35,863 bases of DNA, taken from positions 1 through 35,863 of the forward strand of contig JAAFJY010000046.1 in assembly GCA_013299105.1 (NCBI GenBank). The letters are read 5' to 3'. The position numbers and the translations under genes are program-made. Of this stretch, positions 8,441-15,739 are shown piece after piece; the stretch's first letter is position 1, and the number at the start of each line of letters is the position of its first letter. The notes under the pieces were generated by a model. It was given only the letters and a program-made list of their open reading frames with translations, searched no databases and was not told where the DNA came from. Origin of the DNA: Chitinophagales bacterium. GTDB lineage: Bacteria > Bacteroidota > Bacteroidia > Chitinophagales > Saprospiraceae.

Positions 8441-8448
8441 CAAAGATA
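8441..8448 (-). promoter_or_regulatory. -7 promoter box of the CotH-family gene
   Basis: On the minus strand this reads TATCTTTG, a perfect TAnnTTTG. It predicts a leader of roughly 15 bases before the ATG at 8420. A TTG lies only 14 bases upstream, shorter than the usual spacing, so the -33 part is uncertain. Confidence 0.45.
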
Positions 8449-8612
8449 GTGAAAACTTAGCCCAACGTGGATTATGGTTTATTTTTTGACATACGATATA
8501 CTACATACAATATAAGGTGGACAGGTTTGGGTTTAGTGAAAGGCTCTTATTGGGTTTCAAGTGGTGATTCAAAAAAGAGGTTGTTCGGGTCATTTGGCTC
8601 CTAAGCTTTTTT

Positions 8613-8652
8613 GACTTACGACTTACGAGTGACGACTTACGACTTACGAAGT
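8613..8652 (+). repeat. Heptamer arm, left, of MITE copy 1
   Basis: Forty bases phased in sevens: ACTTACG twice, AGTGACG, ACTTACG twice, then AAGT. It is the exact reverse complement of 8883-8922. Confidence 0.9.
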
Positions 8653-8882
8653 AAGGCTTCGATTTAAAATTTGTGGGTGGGTAAAATCATCATTTTCACG
8701 ATTCAAGTTTTCCCTATAACATAACTGAGTATATTTATTGCATCCCTGGAGCAGGCGAATACTAGTTGTAAATTATTGTATTTCAAATCTTTGCGACATG
8801 AGCTAGGCTGGGATCAATTCAATTATACCAAACCGTGCAAACGGATGCCTAAGCACTCATGGCTATTGCAAGCGAGCCCCCC

Positions 8883-8922
8883 ACTTCGTAAGTCGTAAGT
8901 CGTCACTCGTAAGTCGTAAGTC
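8883..8922 (-). repeat. Heptamer arm, right, of MITE copy 1
   Basis: Exact reverse complement of 8613-8652. It is preceded by AAGCGAGCCCC, a motif that adjoins short tandem arrays elsewhere in the window (see 23256, 26897 and 33223). Confidence 0.9.
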
Positions 8923-9116
8923 AACAATAAGAACTTCGCAAATCCAAAATCCAACATAAGTTCAGGTCTAGGCGAACACCCAAGCCTTTTTCAACTTGAA
9001 ACCCAACTTGAGCCATGATTTTTAGGCCGTTTTTTCGTAAAGCTATTTTCGGATAAGCAAATGCTGACCAAGACCATCAAATCACCAAAAATCACCCCCC
9101 TACCTGACATTTATCA

Positions 9117-9147
9117 TCTGAGCCCCTTTTCTCATCCGTGATCTTTG
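9117..9147 (+). promoter_or_regulatory. Possible promoter of the cbb3 oxidase locus
   Basis: TCTG at 9117-9120, a 19-base spacer and GATCTTTG at 9140-9147 each differ by one base from the Bacteroidota -33 and -7 boxes. The ATG of the first small gene follows at 9170. No FNR-type box with correct spacing was seen just upstream. Confidence 0.35.
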
Positions 9148-9169
9148 TGGAAACAAAAAAACAAAAACC

Positions 9170-9349
9170 ATGAAGATCGAACCTAATCTCTCCATCGGCG
9201 AATGCGTAGTTAGTTATTTCCTGATGATGGCTGTAATCATCATCGGTGGCTTCATCGGCCAGTGGTGGCTGGCTGGCTTCGGATTGCTTCTTTTCTTGCG
9301 TGGCATCACGGGCTTTTGTGCTATCAAGGCCCTCCGTGCTGCCAATTAA
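9170..9349 (+). CDS. Small DUF2892-like membrane protein
   Basis: A 59-residue protein too small for many gene finders. It starts MKIEPNLSIGECVVSYFL, has a hydrophobic segment (LMMAVIIIGGFIGQWWLAGF) and a second one (GLLLFLRGITGFCAIKALR) ending in a GFC motif. This is the plan of DUF2892/YgaP-like transmembrane proteins: two helices with a GxxGFCPLY-like end. The single Cys in ITGFC and the place directly before the copper ATPase gene (27-base gap, same strand) suggest a minor role in cbb3 oxidase assembly or copper handling; that role is inference. A likely promoter precedes it, so it would be the first gene of the oxidase transcript. Confidence 0.75.
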   Translation: MKIEPNLSIGECVVSYFLMMAVIIIGGFIGQWWLAGFGLLLFLRGITGFCAIKALRAAN

Positions 9350-9376
9350 GTTTAAGTCAATCCAAAGTATTAGGTT

Positions 9377-11833
9377 ATGTCGGTTCACAGCGATCCATCC
9401 ATCGTCAGCATCCAGGCTCCTGCCAGTGTTGGTACTTGTTACCACTGTCAGGAGCCCGCTCCCCAGCCCTTGAAGGCCAATGGCCACGATTTCTGCTGTC
9501 GGGGTTGCCTTACGGTATATGAATTGTTGGAGTCGCATGACCTATGCCAATATTACCAACTGGACCCCCAAGCTCAGTTTCAGCGGGGGCAAGGACTCGA
9601 TAACCCCAGCTATGCCTGGTTGGACGACGAGGAAGTACAAGAAAAACTGCTCGATTTCAAAGCGGGCAATACGGCCCAGGTGCATTTTCACTTACCCAAT
9701 ATCCATTGTTCTTCCTGCTTGTGGCTGCTGGAAAGGCTGCCCAAATTGGAGCCTGGGGTCAAGAACTCCCGCGTCAATTTTGTGGAGAAGAGCGTATCCA
9801 TTCAGTTTGACTTAAGTGTCTGCACATTGCGCAAGCTGGCTACTTTGCTGGCTGGAATCGGCTATGCGCCGGAGTTTCGGATGAGCGACTTGTACCGGGT
9901 CGAGCCTCCCAAAACTTCCAGGCGCATGGCTTACCAGTTGGGGGTGGCTGGTTTTGCAGTGGGCAACATCATGCTCTTCAGTTTCCCGGAATACCTGGGC
10001 CTGGAGCGGCAGATTCAACCACAATTTTCACAACTTTTTGGCTATATCAGTCTGGCGCTGGCGCTACCTGTTCTGTTTTACAGCGCCAGCGACTTTTTCC
10101 GTTCGGCTTGGCGTGGGATGTTGGAGCGGCACCTCAACATAGATGTGCCCCTGGTCTTGGGCATGTTGATGCTGTTTTTGCGCAGCACCTGGGAAATCTT
10201 GGGCGGAACCGGAGCGGGTTACCTCGACTCTTTTGCCGGGCTGGTTTTTTTGATGTTGATCGGGCGTTGGTTTCAGCAAATTTCCTGGAACCAATTGTCT
10301 TTTGAACGCGATTACCGCGCCTATTTCCCGGTGGCGGTGACTTGCAAGAAAAATGGCGAAGAAAGAGTAGTACCCCTCAGTCGCTTGGAAATTGGCGACA
10401 CCGTTTTGATCCACAACCAAGAAATCATCCCCGCCGATGGCATCCTGCTCAAAGGCGAGGCTCAAATCGACTACAGCTTCGTCAGTGGCGAATCAGAACC
10501 CGTGCCCGTTAAGGCCGGAGATAAAATTTACGCCGGGGGCCGCCAGGTCGGCGAAACCCTGGAAATTGGCCTTTCGCGCCTGGTTTCCAATTCTTACCTC
10601 AGTAGTTTGTGGAATCAGGAAGCCTTCAAATCGCCTCAAAAAGGCACGATGAGCCGCCTGGCCGACCAAGCTGGCAAGGTGTTTACTTGGCTCATATTGG
10701 CGGCTGGCTTGGGGGCTTTGCTGTATTGGTTGCCCCGCGATACGGCCAATGCGATCAATGCTTTTACTGCGGTGATGATCGTGGCTTGCCCTTGCAACAT
10801 CGTGTTGTCGATTCCCTTCACCTTGGGCAATATCCTGCGCATCTTGGGGCATCATGGGCTTTACCTCAAAAACATCCAGTCGGTGGAGGCTTTCAGCGGC
10901 ATCAACGCGGTGGTTTTTGACAAAACGGGCACCATCACCCAGGCCCAAACCCAGGCGCTTGATTTTTATGGGGCGAACTTGCAGGAGCATGAGAAAAGCG
11001 CCATCCGCAGCCTTACCCGCCATTCCAACCATCCTTTGAGTCGGCGATTGGCCCAACAATACGCTGGGAGCAATCTTTTGCCCGTGCAAAATTTTGAAGA
11101 AATCCTGGGTAAGGGTATCTGTGGGGTCATTGATGGCCAACAGTATCAAATTGGCTCCACTGCATTTTGTGGCATGGAGGGAGATGGGCTGTTTTTGTTA
11201 ATCGACAATGAATACCACGGCCATTTCAAACTGCATTCCAGGTTTCGTTTTGGGTTGGAAAATCTCTTGCAGTTTTTCCGCCAAAACAAATACAGCACCT
11301 GGCTCATCTCTGGCGACATCCCCCGCGCCAGCGAACAAGTAGCAGCTTTCTTCCCTGATGCTGATAGTGTTTTCTTCCAACAGAGCCCCAATGACAAACT
11401 GCGTTTTGTCAAAAAACTCCAGCAATCTGGCCAACGTGTAATGATGCTGGGCGATGGGCTCAACGACGCGGGCGCATTGCAACAAAGCGACCTGGGCATT
11501 GTGTTGGCAGAAGATACAAACAATTTTACCCCGGCCTGCGACGGCATCTTGCACGCTGATGCTTTCCACCAGTTTCCAAAAATGGTACAACTGGCTAGTG
11601 CTGGGGTAAACATTGTGCGTTGGTCTTATGCGGTAGCCCTCACTTACAATTTCATAGGCTTAAGTTACGCCCTCAGCGCATCACTCTCTCCCTTGGTTGC
11701 GGCCATTTTGATGCCGATCAGTTCTGTTTCAGTGGTTTTGTTTGGGGTCTTATTGGGCAATTGGCAAGCCTATCGCTTGGGTTTGAAGGAGGACATCACT
11801 CCAAGTAAGCCAGTAGAAGTTGCCTTGACTTGA
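9377..11833 (+). CDS. ccoI: Copper-transporting P1B-type ATPase CcoI/FixI
   Basis: Membrane ATPase of 818 residues that exports copper to the periplasmic side for the CuB centre of cbb3 oxidase. An N-terminal Cys-rich module comes first (CYHC 21-24; CCRGC 40-44), then a heavy-metal domain with HCSSC (Cys111, Cys114), several membrane helices, the actuator loop (SGESEPVPVKAGD), the intramembrane CPC at 471-473, the phosphorylation motif DKTGT (Asp515), the P1B His-Pro motif (RHSNHPLS) and GDGLNDAGAL. The residue after CPC is Asn, where most copper ATPases have Ala. The Cys-rich N-terminal module is usual for CcoI-type ATPases of Bacteroidota. ccoS follows about 85 bases downstream and the oxidase subunits come next, the usual ccoI-S-N-O order in this phylum. 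Confidence 0.93.
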   Translation: MSVHSDPSIVSIQAPASVGTCYHCQEPAPQPLKANGHDFCCRGCLTVYELLESHDLCQYYQLDPQAQFQRGQGLDNPSYAWLDDEEVQEKLLDFKAGNTAQVHFHLPNIHCSSCLWLLERLPKLEPGVKNSRVNFVEKSVSIQFDLSVCTLRKLATLLAGIGYAPEFRMSDLYRVEPPKTSRRMAYQLGVAGFAVGNIMLFSFPEYLGLERQIQPQFSQLFGYISLALALPVLFYSASDFFRSAWRGMLERHLNIDVPLVLGMLMLFLRSTWEILGGTGAGYLDSFAGLVFLMLIGRWFQQISWNQLSFERDYRAYFPVAVTCKKNGEERVVPLSRLEIGDTVLIHNQEIIPADGILLKGEAQIDYSFVSGESEPVPVKAGDKIYAGGRQVGETLEIGLSRLVSNSYLSSLWNQEAFKSPQKGTMSRLADQAGKVFTWLILAAGLGALLYWLPRDTANAINAFTAVMIVACPCNIVLSIPFTLGNILRILGHHGLYLKNIQSVEAFSGINAVVFDKTGTITQAQTQALDFYGANLQEHEKSAIRSLTRHSNHPLSRRLAQQYAGSNLLPVQNFEEILGKGICGVIDGQQYQIGSTAFCGMEGDGLFLLIDNEYHGHFKLHSRFRFGLENLLQFFRQNKYSTWLISGDIPRASEQVAAFFPDADSVFFQQSPNDKLRFVKKLQQSGQRVMMLGDGLNDAGALQQSDLGIVLAEDTNNFTPACDGILHADAFHQFPKMVQLASAGVNIVRWSYAVALTYNFIGLSYALSASLSPLVAAILMPISSVSVVLFGVLLGNWQAYRLGLKEDITPSKPVEVALT

Positions 11834-11918
11834 GCAAAATCAGCCCACCCCATGAGCAGGGTCATCAGCCACGCATGGCATTAAGTTGACCTTTGAGAAA
11901 ACATCAAATCTACGGAAT

Positions 11919-12104
11919 ATGGAAGTCATCTTTTTACTCATTTGCATCAGCTTGATTGTGGCCTTGGGCTTCTTGATGGCCTATCTCAACGCAGTCCGCG
12001 ATGGCCAATTTGATGATGAAGTAACCCCCGCCATGCGCATTCTTTTTGATGGGGATGTACCCAGCGAAAAACCTAGTACCTCAGCCGAGGAACAAACAAA
12101 ATAA
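11919..12104 (+). CDS. ccoS: cbb3 oxidase assembly protein CcoS
   Basis: Small single-helix membrane protein of 61 residues needed for cofactor insertion into cbb3 oxidase. I start at the ATG at 11919 (MEVIFLLICISLIVALGFL), the standard CcoS N-terminus; a TTG at 11886 would add eleven polar residues. The helix is followed by the family mark AYLNAVRDGQFDDEVTPAMRIL, where the usual motif is 'A.. .GQFDD...P..R.L'. The tail is short, acidic and Ser/Thr-rich. It sits between the copper ATPase and the catalytic subunit gene (27 bases to ccoN). Confidence 0.93.
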   Translation: MEVIFLLICISLIVALGFLMAYLNAVRDGQFDDEVTPAMRILFDGDVPSEKPSTSAEEQTK

Positions 12105-12131
12105 GCACTTCACTACGATACCGTCTTTGTT

Positions 12132-14282
12132 ATGGAAAACATCGAAAAATTTCAGTATGACAACCGCATCACCCGCGCTTTTGGGGTCGCTGCCTTCGCT
12201 TGGAGCCTGGTGGGGATGCTGGTTGGCTTGATTTTGGCGCTACAATTGCTTTTTCCTGCCCTTAACTTCAGCCAGGGAGGCTTCTCTTTGCTGACTTATG
12301 GCCGTCTTCGTCCGCTGCACACCAACGCGGTAATTTTTGCATTTGTGGGCAACGGCATGTTCATGGGGATTTACTATTCCCTACAACGCTTGCTCAAGGC
12401 GCGCATGTTCAGCGACCGACTCAGTTGGATTCACTTTTGGGGCTGGCAGGTGGTAATTCTTTGTGCAGCTTACACCTTGCCAATGGGCCTGACAACCAGC
12501 TCCGAATACGCCGAGTTGATCTGGCCAGTTGACCTTTTGATCACCTTGGTTTGGGTGATTTTTGGGGTCAACATGTTTGGTACCATCTTCAAAAGACGAG
12601 AAACGCACTTGTATGTAGCGGTGTGGTTTTACATCGCCACTTGGGTCACGGTAGCGGTTTTGCACATTGTGCGCAGCTTGGAATTTCCCGTTACTTTGAC
12701 GTCTAGTTATCCTATTTTTTCTGGGGTGCAAGATGCTTTGGTGCAATGGTGGTATGCGCACAACGCGGTGGCCTTCTTCCTCACTACGCCTTACTTGGGC
12801 TTGATGTACTACTACTTGCCAAAGGCCGCTAACCGCCCGGTTTACTCCTACAAGCTGTCGATCATCCACTTCTGGGCTTTGATCTTCATCTACATATGGG
12901 CGGGGCCGCACCACTTGTTGTACACTTCCATGCCCGATTGGGTACAGTCTTTGGGCACCGTTTTTTCCATTATGTTGATTGCCCCATCTTGGGGTGGGAT
13001 GCTCAATGGCCTGCTCACTTTGCGCGGGGCCTGGGATCGGGTGCGCCAAGATGCAGTCCTCAAGTTCATGGTTGTAGCCATTACGGCTTATGGCATGGCT
13101 ACTTTTGAAGGACCCATGTTGTCGATCAAAAGTGTAAACGCGATCAGTCACTTTACCGACTGGACCATTGCGCACGTACACGTTGGAGCCTTGGGTTGGA
13201 ACGGCTTCTTGACTTTTGGGGTCTTGTATTGGTTGTGGCCTCGCATGTTCAGAACCAAGTTGTACTCCGAAAAACTGGCCAATTTCCACTTCTGGATTGG
13301 CACTTTGGGTATTGTATTTTATGCCATTCCACTTTACTGGGCAGGTTGGACCCAGGCTTTGATGTGGAAAGAATTTACGCCAGAAGGTACCTTGGCTTGG
13401 GGGAATTTCCTCGATACCATTAAGCAAATTATCCCGATGTACGCCATTCGCGCCATCGGTGGCACCTTATTCTTTACGGGTGCAGTAGCAGGGGTTTACA
13501 ACCTGGTTAAAACTGCCCGTCAGGGTAACTTTTTGGCCAACGAAGACGCAGAAGCACCAGCCAGACCCAAGAAAATGGCCCTGGCACCAAGCGACGGTTA
13601 CTGGCACCGTTGGATTGAACGCCGCCCACTGCAAATGTTGTTGTGGAGTACGGTGTTGATCTCTATTGGTGGGATCATCCAGATCATCCCCATGGTTTTT
13701 ATCGAAAGCCAAGTACCCAAAATTTCTACGGTCAAACCTTATTCTCCATTGGAACTGGTGGGTCGTGACCTCTACATCCGCGAAGGCTGTGTGGGTTGCC
13801 ACTCACAAATGGTGCGCCCTTTCCGCAGCGAAACCGAGCGCTACGGCGAATACTCCAAATCCGGCGAATACATTTATGATCGACCATTCTTGTGGGGCTC
13901 CAAGCGCACCGGCCCAGACCTCTGGCGCGAGGGCCAAAAATACCCCGACAGCTGGCATTACAACCACATGATTGACCCACGCAGCATGTCGCCCGGCTCG
14001 ATGATGCCACCTTACCCACACTTGGCGACTAATGTGATGAACCTTAAGGATTTGCCAGCCAAAATCCGTGTCTTGCGCCAACTCGGCACACCTTATCCGG
14101 AGGGCTATGAAAACGAGGTTCTGCCCGCAGTACGCAAACAAGCCAATCAGATTGCCGCCAACCTCAAAGACCAAGGCGTAGAAGACACTGAGCTGAGCAA
14201 CAAAGAAATGGTGGCCATCATCGCCTATCTGCAAAGGTTGGGAACGGACATCAAATTGCAAAACACCGCTGAAAAGCGCTAA
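12132..14282 (+). CDS. ccoNO: cbb3-type cytochrome c oxidase, fused CcoN-CcoO subunits
   Basis: Catalytic subunit I and monohaem subunit II of cbb3 oxidase in one 716-residue chain; it reduces oxygen with high affinity and pumps protons in the inner membrane. Residues 1 to about 480 are CcoN with twelve or so helices. Likely haem and CuB ligands are His63 (LRPLHTNAV), His210 (YAHNAVAFF), His260 and His261 (GPHHLLYT), and His348 and His350 (TIAHVHVGALGWNG). After a linker (about 465-490) and one helix (LLWSTVLISIGGIIQIIPM), the CcoO part follows with CVGCH (Cys553, Cys556, His557), VRPFRSE, the KRTGPDL region and SMMPPYPH, whose Met is the usual axial ligand. The fusion is common in Bacteroidota. 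Small CcoQ and CcoP genes follow at once. Confidence 0.97.
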   Translation: MENIEKFQYDNRITRAFGVAAFAWSLVGMLVGLILALQLLFPALNFSQGGFSLLTYGRLRPLHTNAVIFAFVGNGMFMGIYYSLQRLLKARMFSDRLSWIHFWGWQVVILCAAYTLPMGLTTSSEYAELIWPVDLLITLVWVIFGVNMFGTIFKRRETHLYVAVWFYIATWVTVAVLHIVRSLEFPVTLTSSYPIFSGVQDALVQWWYAHNAVAFFLTTPYLGLMYYYLPKAANRPVYSYKLSIIHFWALIFIYIWAGPHHLLYTSMPDWVQSLGTVFSIMLIAPSWGGMLNGLLTLRGAWDRVRQDAVLKFMVVAITAYGMATFEGPMLSIKSVNAISHFTDWTIAHVHVGALGWNGFLTFGVLYWLWPRMFRTKLYSEKLANFHFWIGTLGIVFYAIPLYWAGWTQALMWKEFTPEGTLAWGNFLDTIKQIIPMYAIRAIGGTLFFTGAVAGVYNLVKTARQGNFLANEDAEAPARPKKMALAPSDGYWHRWIERRPLQMLLWSTVLISIGGIIQIIPMVFIESQVPKISTVKPYSPLELVGRDLYIREGCVGCHSQMVRPFRSETERYGEYSKSGEYIYDRPFLWGSKRTGPDLWREGQKYPDSWHYNHMIDPRSMSPGSMMPPYPHLATNVMNLKDLPAKIRVLRQLGTPYPEGYENEVLPAVRKQANQIAANLKDQGVEDTELSNKEMVAIIAYLQRLGTDIKLQNTAEKR

Positions 14283-14293
14283 AATCACTGATC

Positions 14294-14455
14294 ATGTACA
14301 AATACTTGCTCCAATCAGTAGATGGCATCCAATGGTTTGGCATCGTTACGATCCTCTTGTTTTTCAGCACTTTTTGCCTAGCTTTCTTTCGTGCTTTTTT
14401 CTTTTCCAATAAAGAGGAGATGCAAGCCATGGCCCGCAAACCATTGGAAGATTAA
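14294..14455 (+). CDS. ccoQ: CcoQ-like small subunit of cbb3 oxidase
   Basis: A 53-residue single-helix protein, easily missed. It starts MYKYLLQSVDGIQWFG, continues with a hydrophobic helix (IVTILLFFSTFCLAFFRAFF), then FSNKEEMQAMARKPLED. The length, the one helix and the short acidic/basic tail after it match CcoQ of Bacteroidota, and the position between ccoNO (11-base gap) and ccoP (26-base gap) is the normal one. CcoQ stabilises the complex and is not catalytic. Named by position and pattern, since CcoQ sequences vary. Confidence 0.85.
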   Translation: MYKYLLQSVDGIQWFGIVTILLFFSTFCLAFFRAFFFSNKEEMQAMARKPLED

Positions 14456-14481
14456 ATCAACTGAAGATCAATCAACCGAAC

Positions 14482-15447
14482 ATGAAAAATTCAAAATACC
14501 TGATGGCTGTGCTGTTGTTGTTGAGCTTCAGCATTGCCGCAAGTGCCCAGGATGCGGTGGCCAGCAGCATAGCTACCGCACCCAAAGAGGATAGTTTTTT
14601 CTCGACCATGACCCTGGCCTTGGTTTTTGGGATCGTGGGGCTCCTGGCTGGAGCCATGTTGGCCATTGCATCAATTAACAAACTGTTGGTTACCAAGTTA
14701 ACCGAACTAGAAGCCGCCGCCAAAGGCATCACCCTGCCCAGTGAGGCACCAGAAGCTGTCGCTACAGTGAGGAAATCCTTCAGTTGGGATAAATTCCGTA
14801 AGCGCTTTTGGGAAGACGCGGTGCCCATCGAACGCGAATCAGAAGTACTCATGCACCATGAATACGATGGCATCCGCGAGCTGGACAACAGCCTCCCTCC
14901 CTGGTGGGTCAATATGTTCATCCTCACCGTGATTTGGGCTTTTGGTTACATGGTTTACTATCACTGGGGAGGCAATGGGCCTTCGTCAACCGATGAATAC
15001 GACATGGAAATCGCCGAAGCCAAAGCCGCACAACGTGCCATTGCAGGTTTGGGTAAAACCGTGGATGAAACTACTGTGGAACAGCTGAGTGCAACTTCAG
15101 ACCTCAGCGCTGGTGCTACAATTTTTACCACCAGTTGTGCGACCTGTCATGGTCAAAAAGGAGAAGGGCTGGTCGGCCCTAATCTCACCGACGAGTACTG
15201 GTTGCATGGAGGCGGCATCAAGGAGATATTCAAAGTCATCAAAAATGGGGTACCCGAAAAAGGCATGATCGCTTGGTCCGCTCAATTGACGCCAAAGGAT
15301 ATCCAGAAGGTAGCCAGCTACATCCGCACGCTGAAGGGAACCAATCCTCCCAACCCCAAAGCCCCGCAGGGAGAAATCTGGCGGGATGCACAGGCCAAAG
15401 GGGATACCACCAATACCGACGCCAAATTGAAAATGTCGATGAAATAG
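14482..15447 (+). CDS. ccoP: cbb3 oxidase subunit III, CcoP (single haem c)
   Basis: Membrane-anchored cytochrome c of 321 residues that passes electrons to CcoO and CcoN. It begins with a signal-like helix (MKNSKYLMAVLLLLSFSIA), has a second helix near 40-65, then the CcoP mark HEYDGIRELDNSLPPWWVNMF followed by a helix. The haem domain carries CATCH (Cys219, Cys222, His223) and GPNLTDEYWLHGG; the distal Met lies in GMIAW. Proteobacterial CcoP usually has two haems; only one CxxCH is present here, as in many Bacteroidota. The extra N-terminal helices before the CcoP core are also typical of this phylum. A strong terminator-like hairpin follows at 15509-15543. Confidence 0.95.
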   Translation: MKNSKYLMAVLLLLSFSIAASAQDAVASSIATAPKEDSFFSTMTLALVFGIVGLLAGAMLAIASINKLLVTKLTELEAAAKGITLPSEAPEAVATVRKSFSWDKFRKRFWEDAVPIERESEVLMHHEYDGIRELDNSLPPWWVNMFILTVIWAFGYMVYYHWGGNGPSSTDEYDMEIAEAKAAQRAIAGLGKTVDETTVEQLSATSDLSAGATIFTTSCATCHGQKGEGLVGPNLTDEYWLHGGGIKEIFKVIKNGVPEKGMIAWSAQLTPKDIQKVASYIRTLKGTNPPNPKAPQGEIWRDAQAKGDTTNTDAKLKMSMK

Positions 15448-15508
15448 ACTTTATGTACTTTAGATTTTTGAGTTAAAACAGTGGAGTTTTTTGACTGATT
15501 GAGGCTTC

Positions 15509-15543
15509 TTTTTTAGCTCATAGCCCAGCTATGGGCTAAAAAA
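15509..15543. terminator. Bidirectional-looking terminator after ccoP
   Basis: TTTTTTAGCTCATAGC (15509-15524) pairs with GCTATGGGCTAAAAAA (15528-15543) over 16 positions with one wobble and a three-base loop. The T-tract and A-tract lie inside the stem, so it could end transcripts from either side. It splits the cco block into ccoI-P and ccoG onward. Confidence 0.6.
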
Positions 15544-15612
15544 GAAACGAAAAGCTGGCGAAAAAGGTCCTGTTTTAACCATTTAATTTAATGTTCATAA
15601 AGTCTAATAATC

Positions 15613-15686
15613 GCTTGAGGAGAGCAGGGCCGTTAAGTGGCTTTTGGGCGTTCTCAAAAGCCTTTGACGGCCCGCTCTCTTCAAAC
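15613..15686. other. Long imperfect hairpin between ccoP and ccoG
   Basis: A 74-base structure: GCTTGAGGAGAGC pairs with GCTCTCTTCAAAC, then GGGCCGT with ACGGCCC, then GGCTTTTG with CAAAAGCC around a loop GGCGTTCT. Bulges are few. It has no U-tract, so it is probably not a terminator; it could be an RNA leader element of ccoG or a repeat relic. No second copy is in the window. Confidence 0.6.
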
Positions 15687-15739
15687 ACTCGCTCCTCCCT
15701 TTTCCCTTTATTGAATCAAAGCTGTAAAGTAAACAAGCC

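Larger units (their letters stand above)
8542..9014. mobile_element. MITE-like element, copy 1 (473 bp)
   Basis: Non-coding element related over its whole length to 22937-23399. Its ends are inverted repeats: the left begins GGCTCTTATTGGGTTTCAAG and the right, read backwards, begins GGCTCAAGTTGGGTTTCAAG (17 of 20). Inside lie two perfectly complementary 40-base arms (8613-8652 and 8883-8922) made of ACTTACG-type heptamers, 230 bases apart. I see no open frame kept between the copies, so it is non-autonomous. No target duplication is visible around this copy (TAGTGAAA left, ATGATTTT right), which suggests it is old or was rearranged. Confidence 0.8.

Noticed and set aside
8613-8922. ACTTACG arrays considered as CRISPR or telomere-like repeats
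   Set aside because: Units are only seven bases with no spacers, no cas genes are near, and the arrays are inverted arms of a MITE-like element.
9092-9538. Open frame of 148 codons on the minus strand before and across the ccoI start
   Set aside because: It is opposite the small DUF2892-like gene and the start of ccoI, both of which have better family support.
12381-13427. Open frame of 348 codons opposite ccoNO
   Set aside because: Antisense to a firmly identified gene; His/Gln/Pro-rich composition typical of a mirrored membrane-protein gene.
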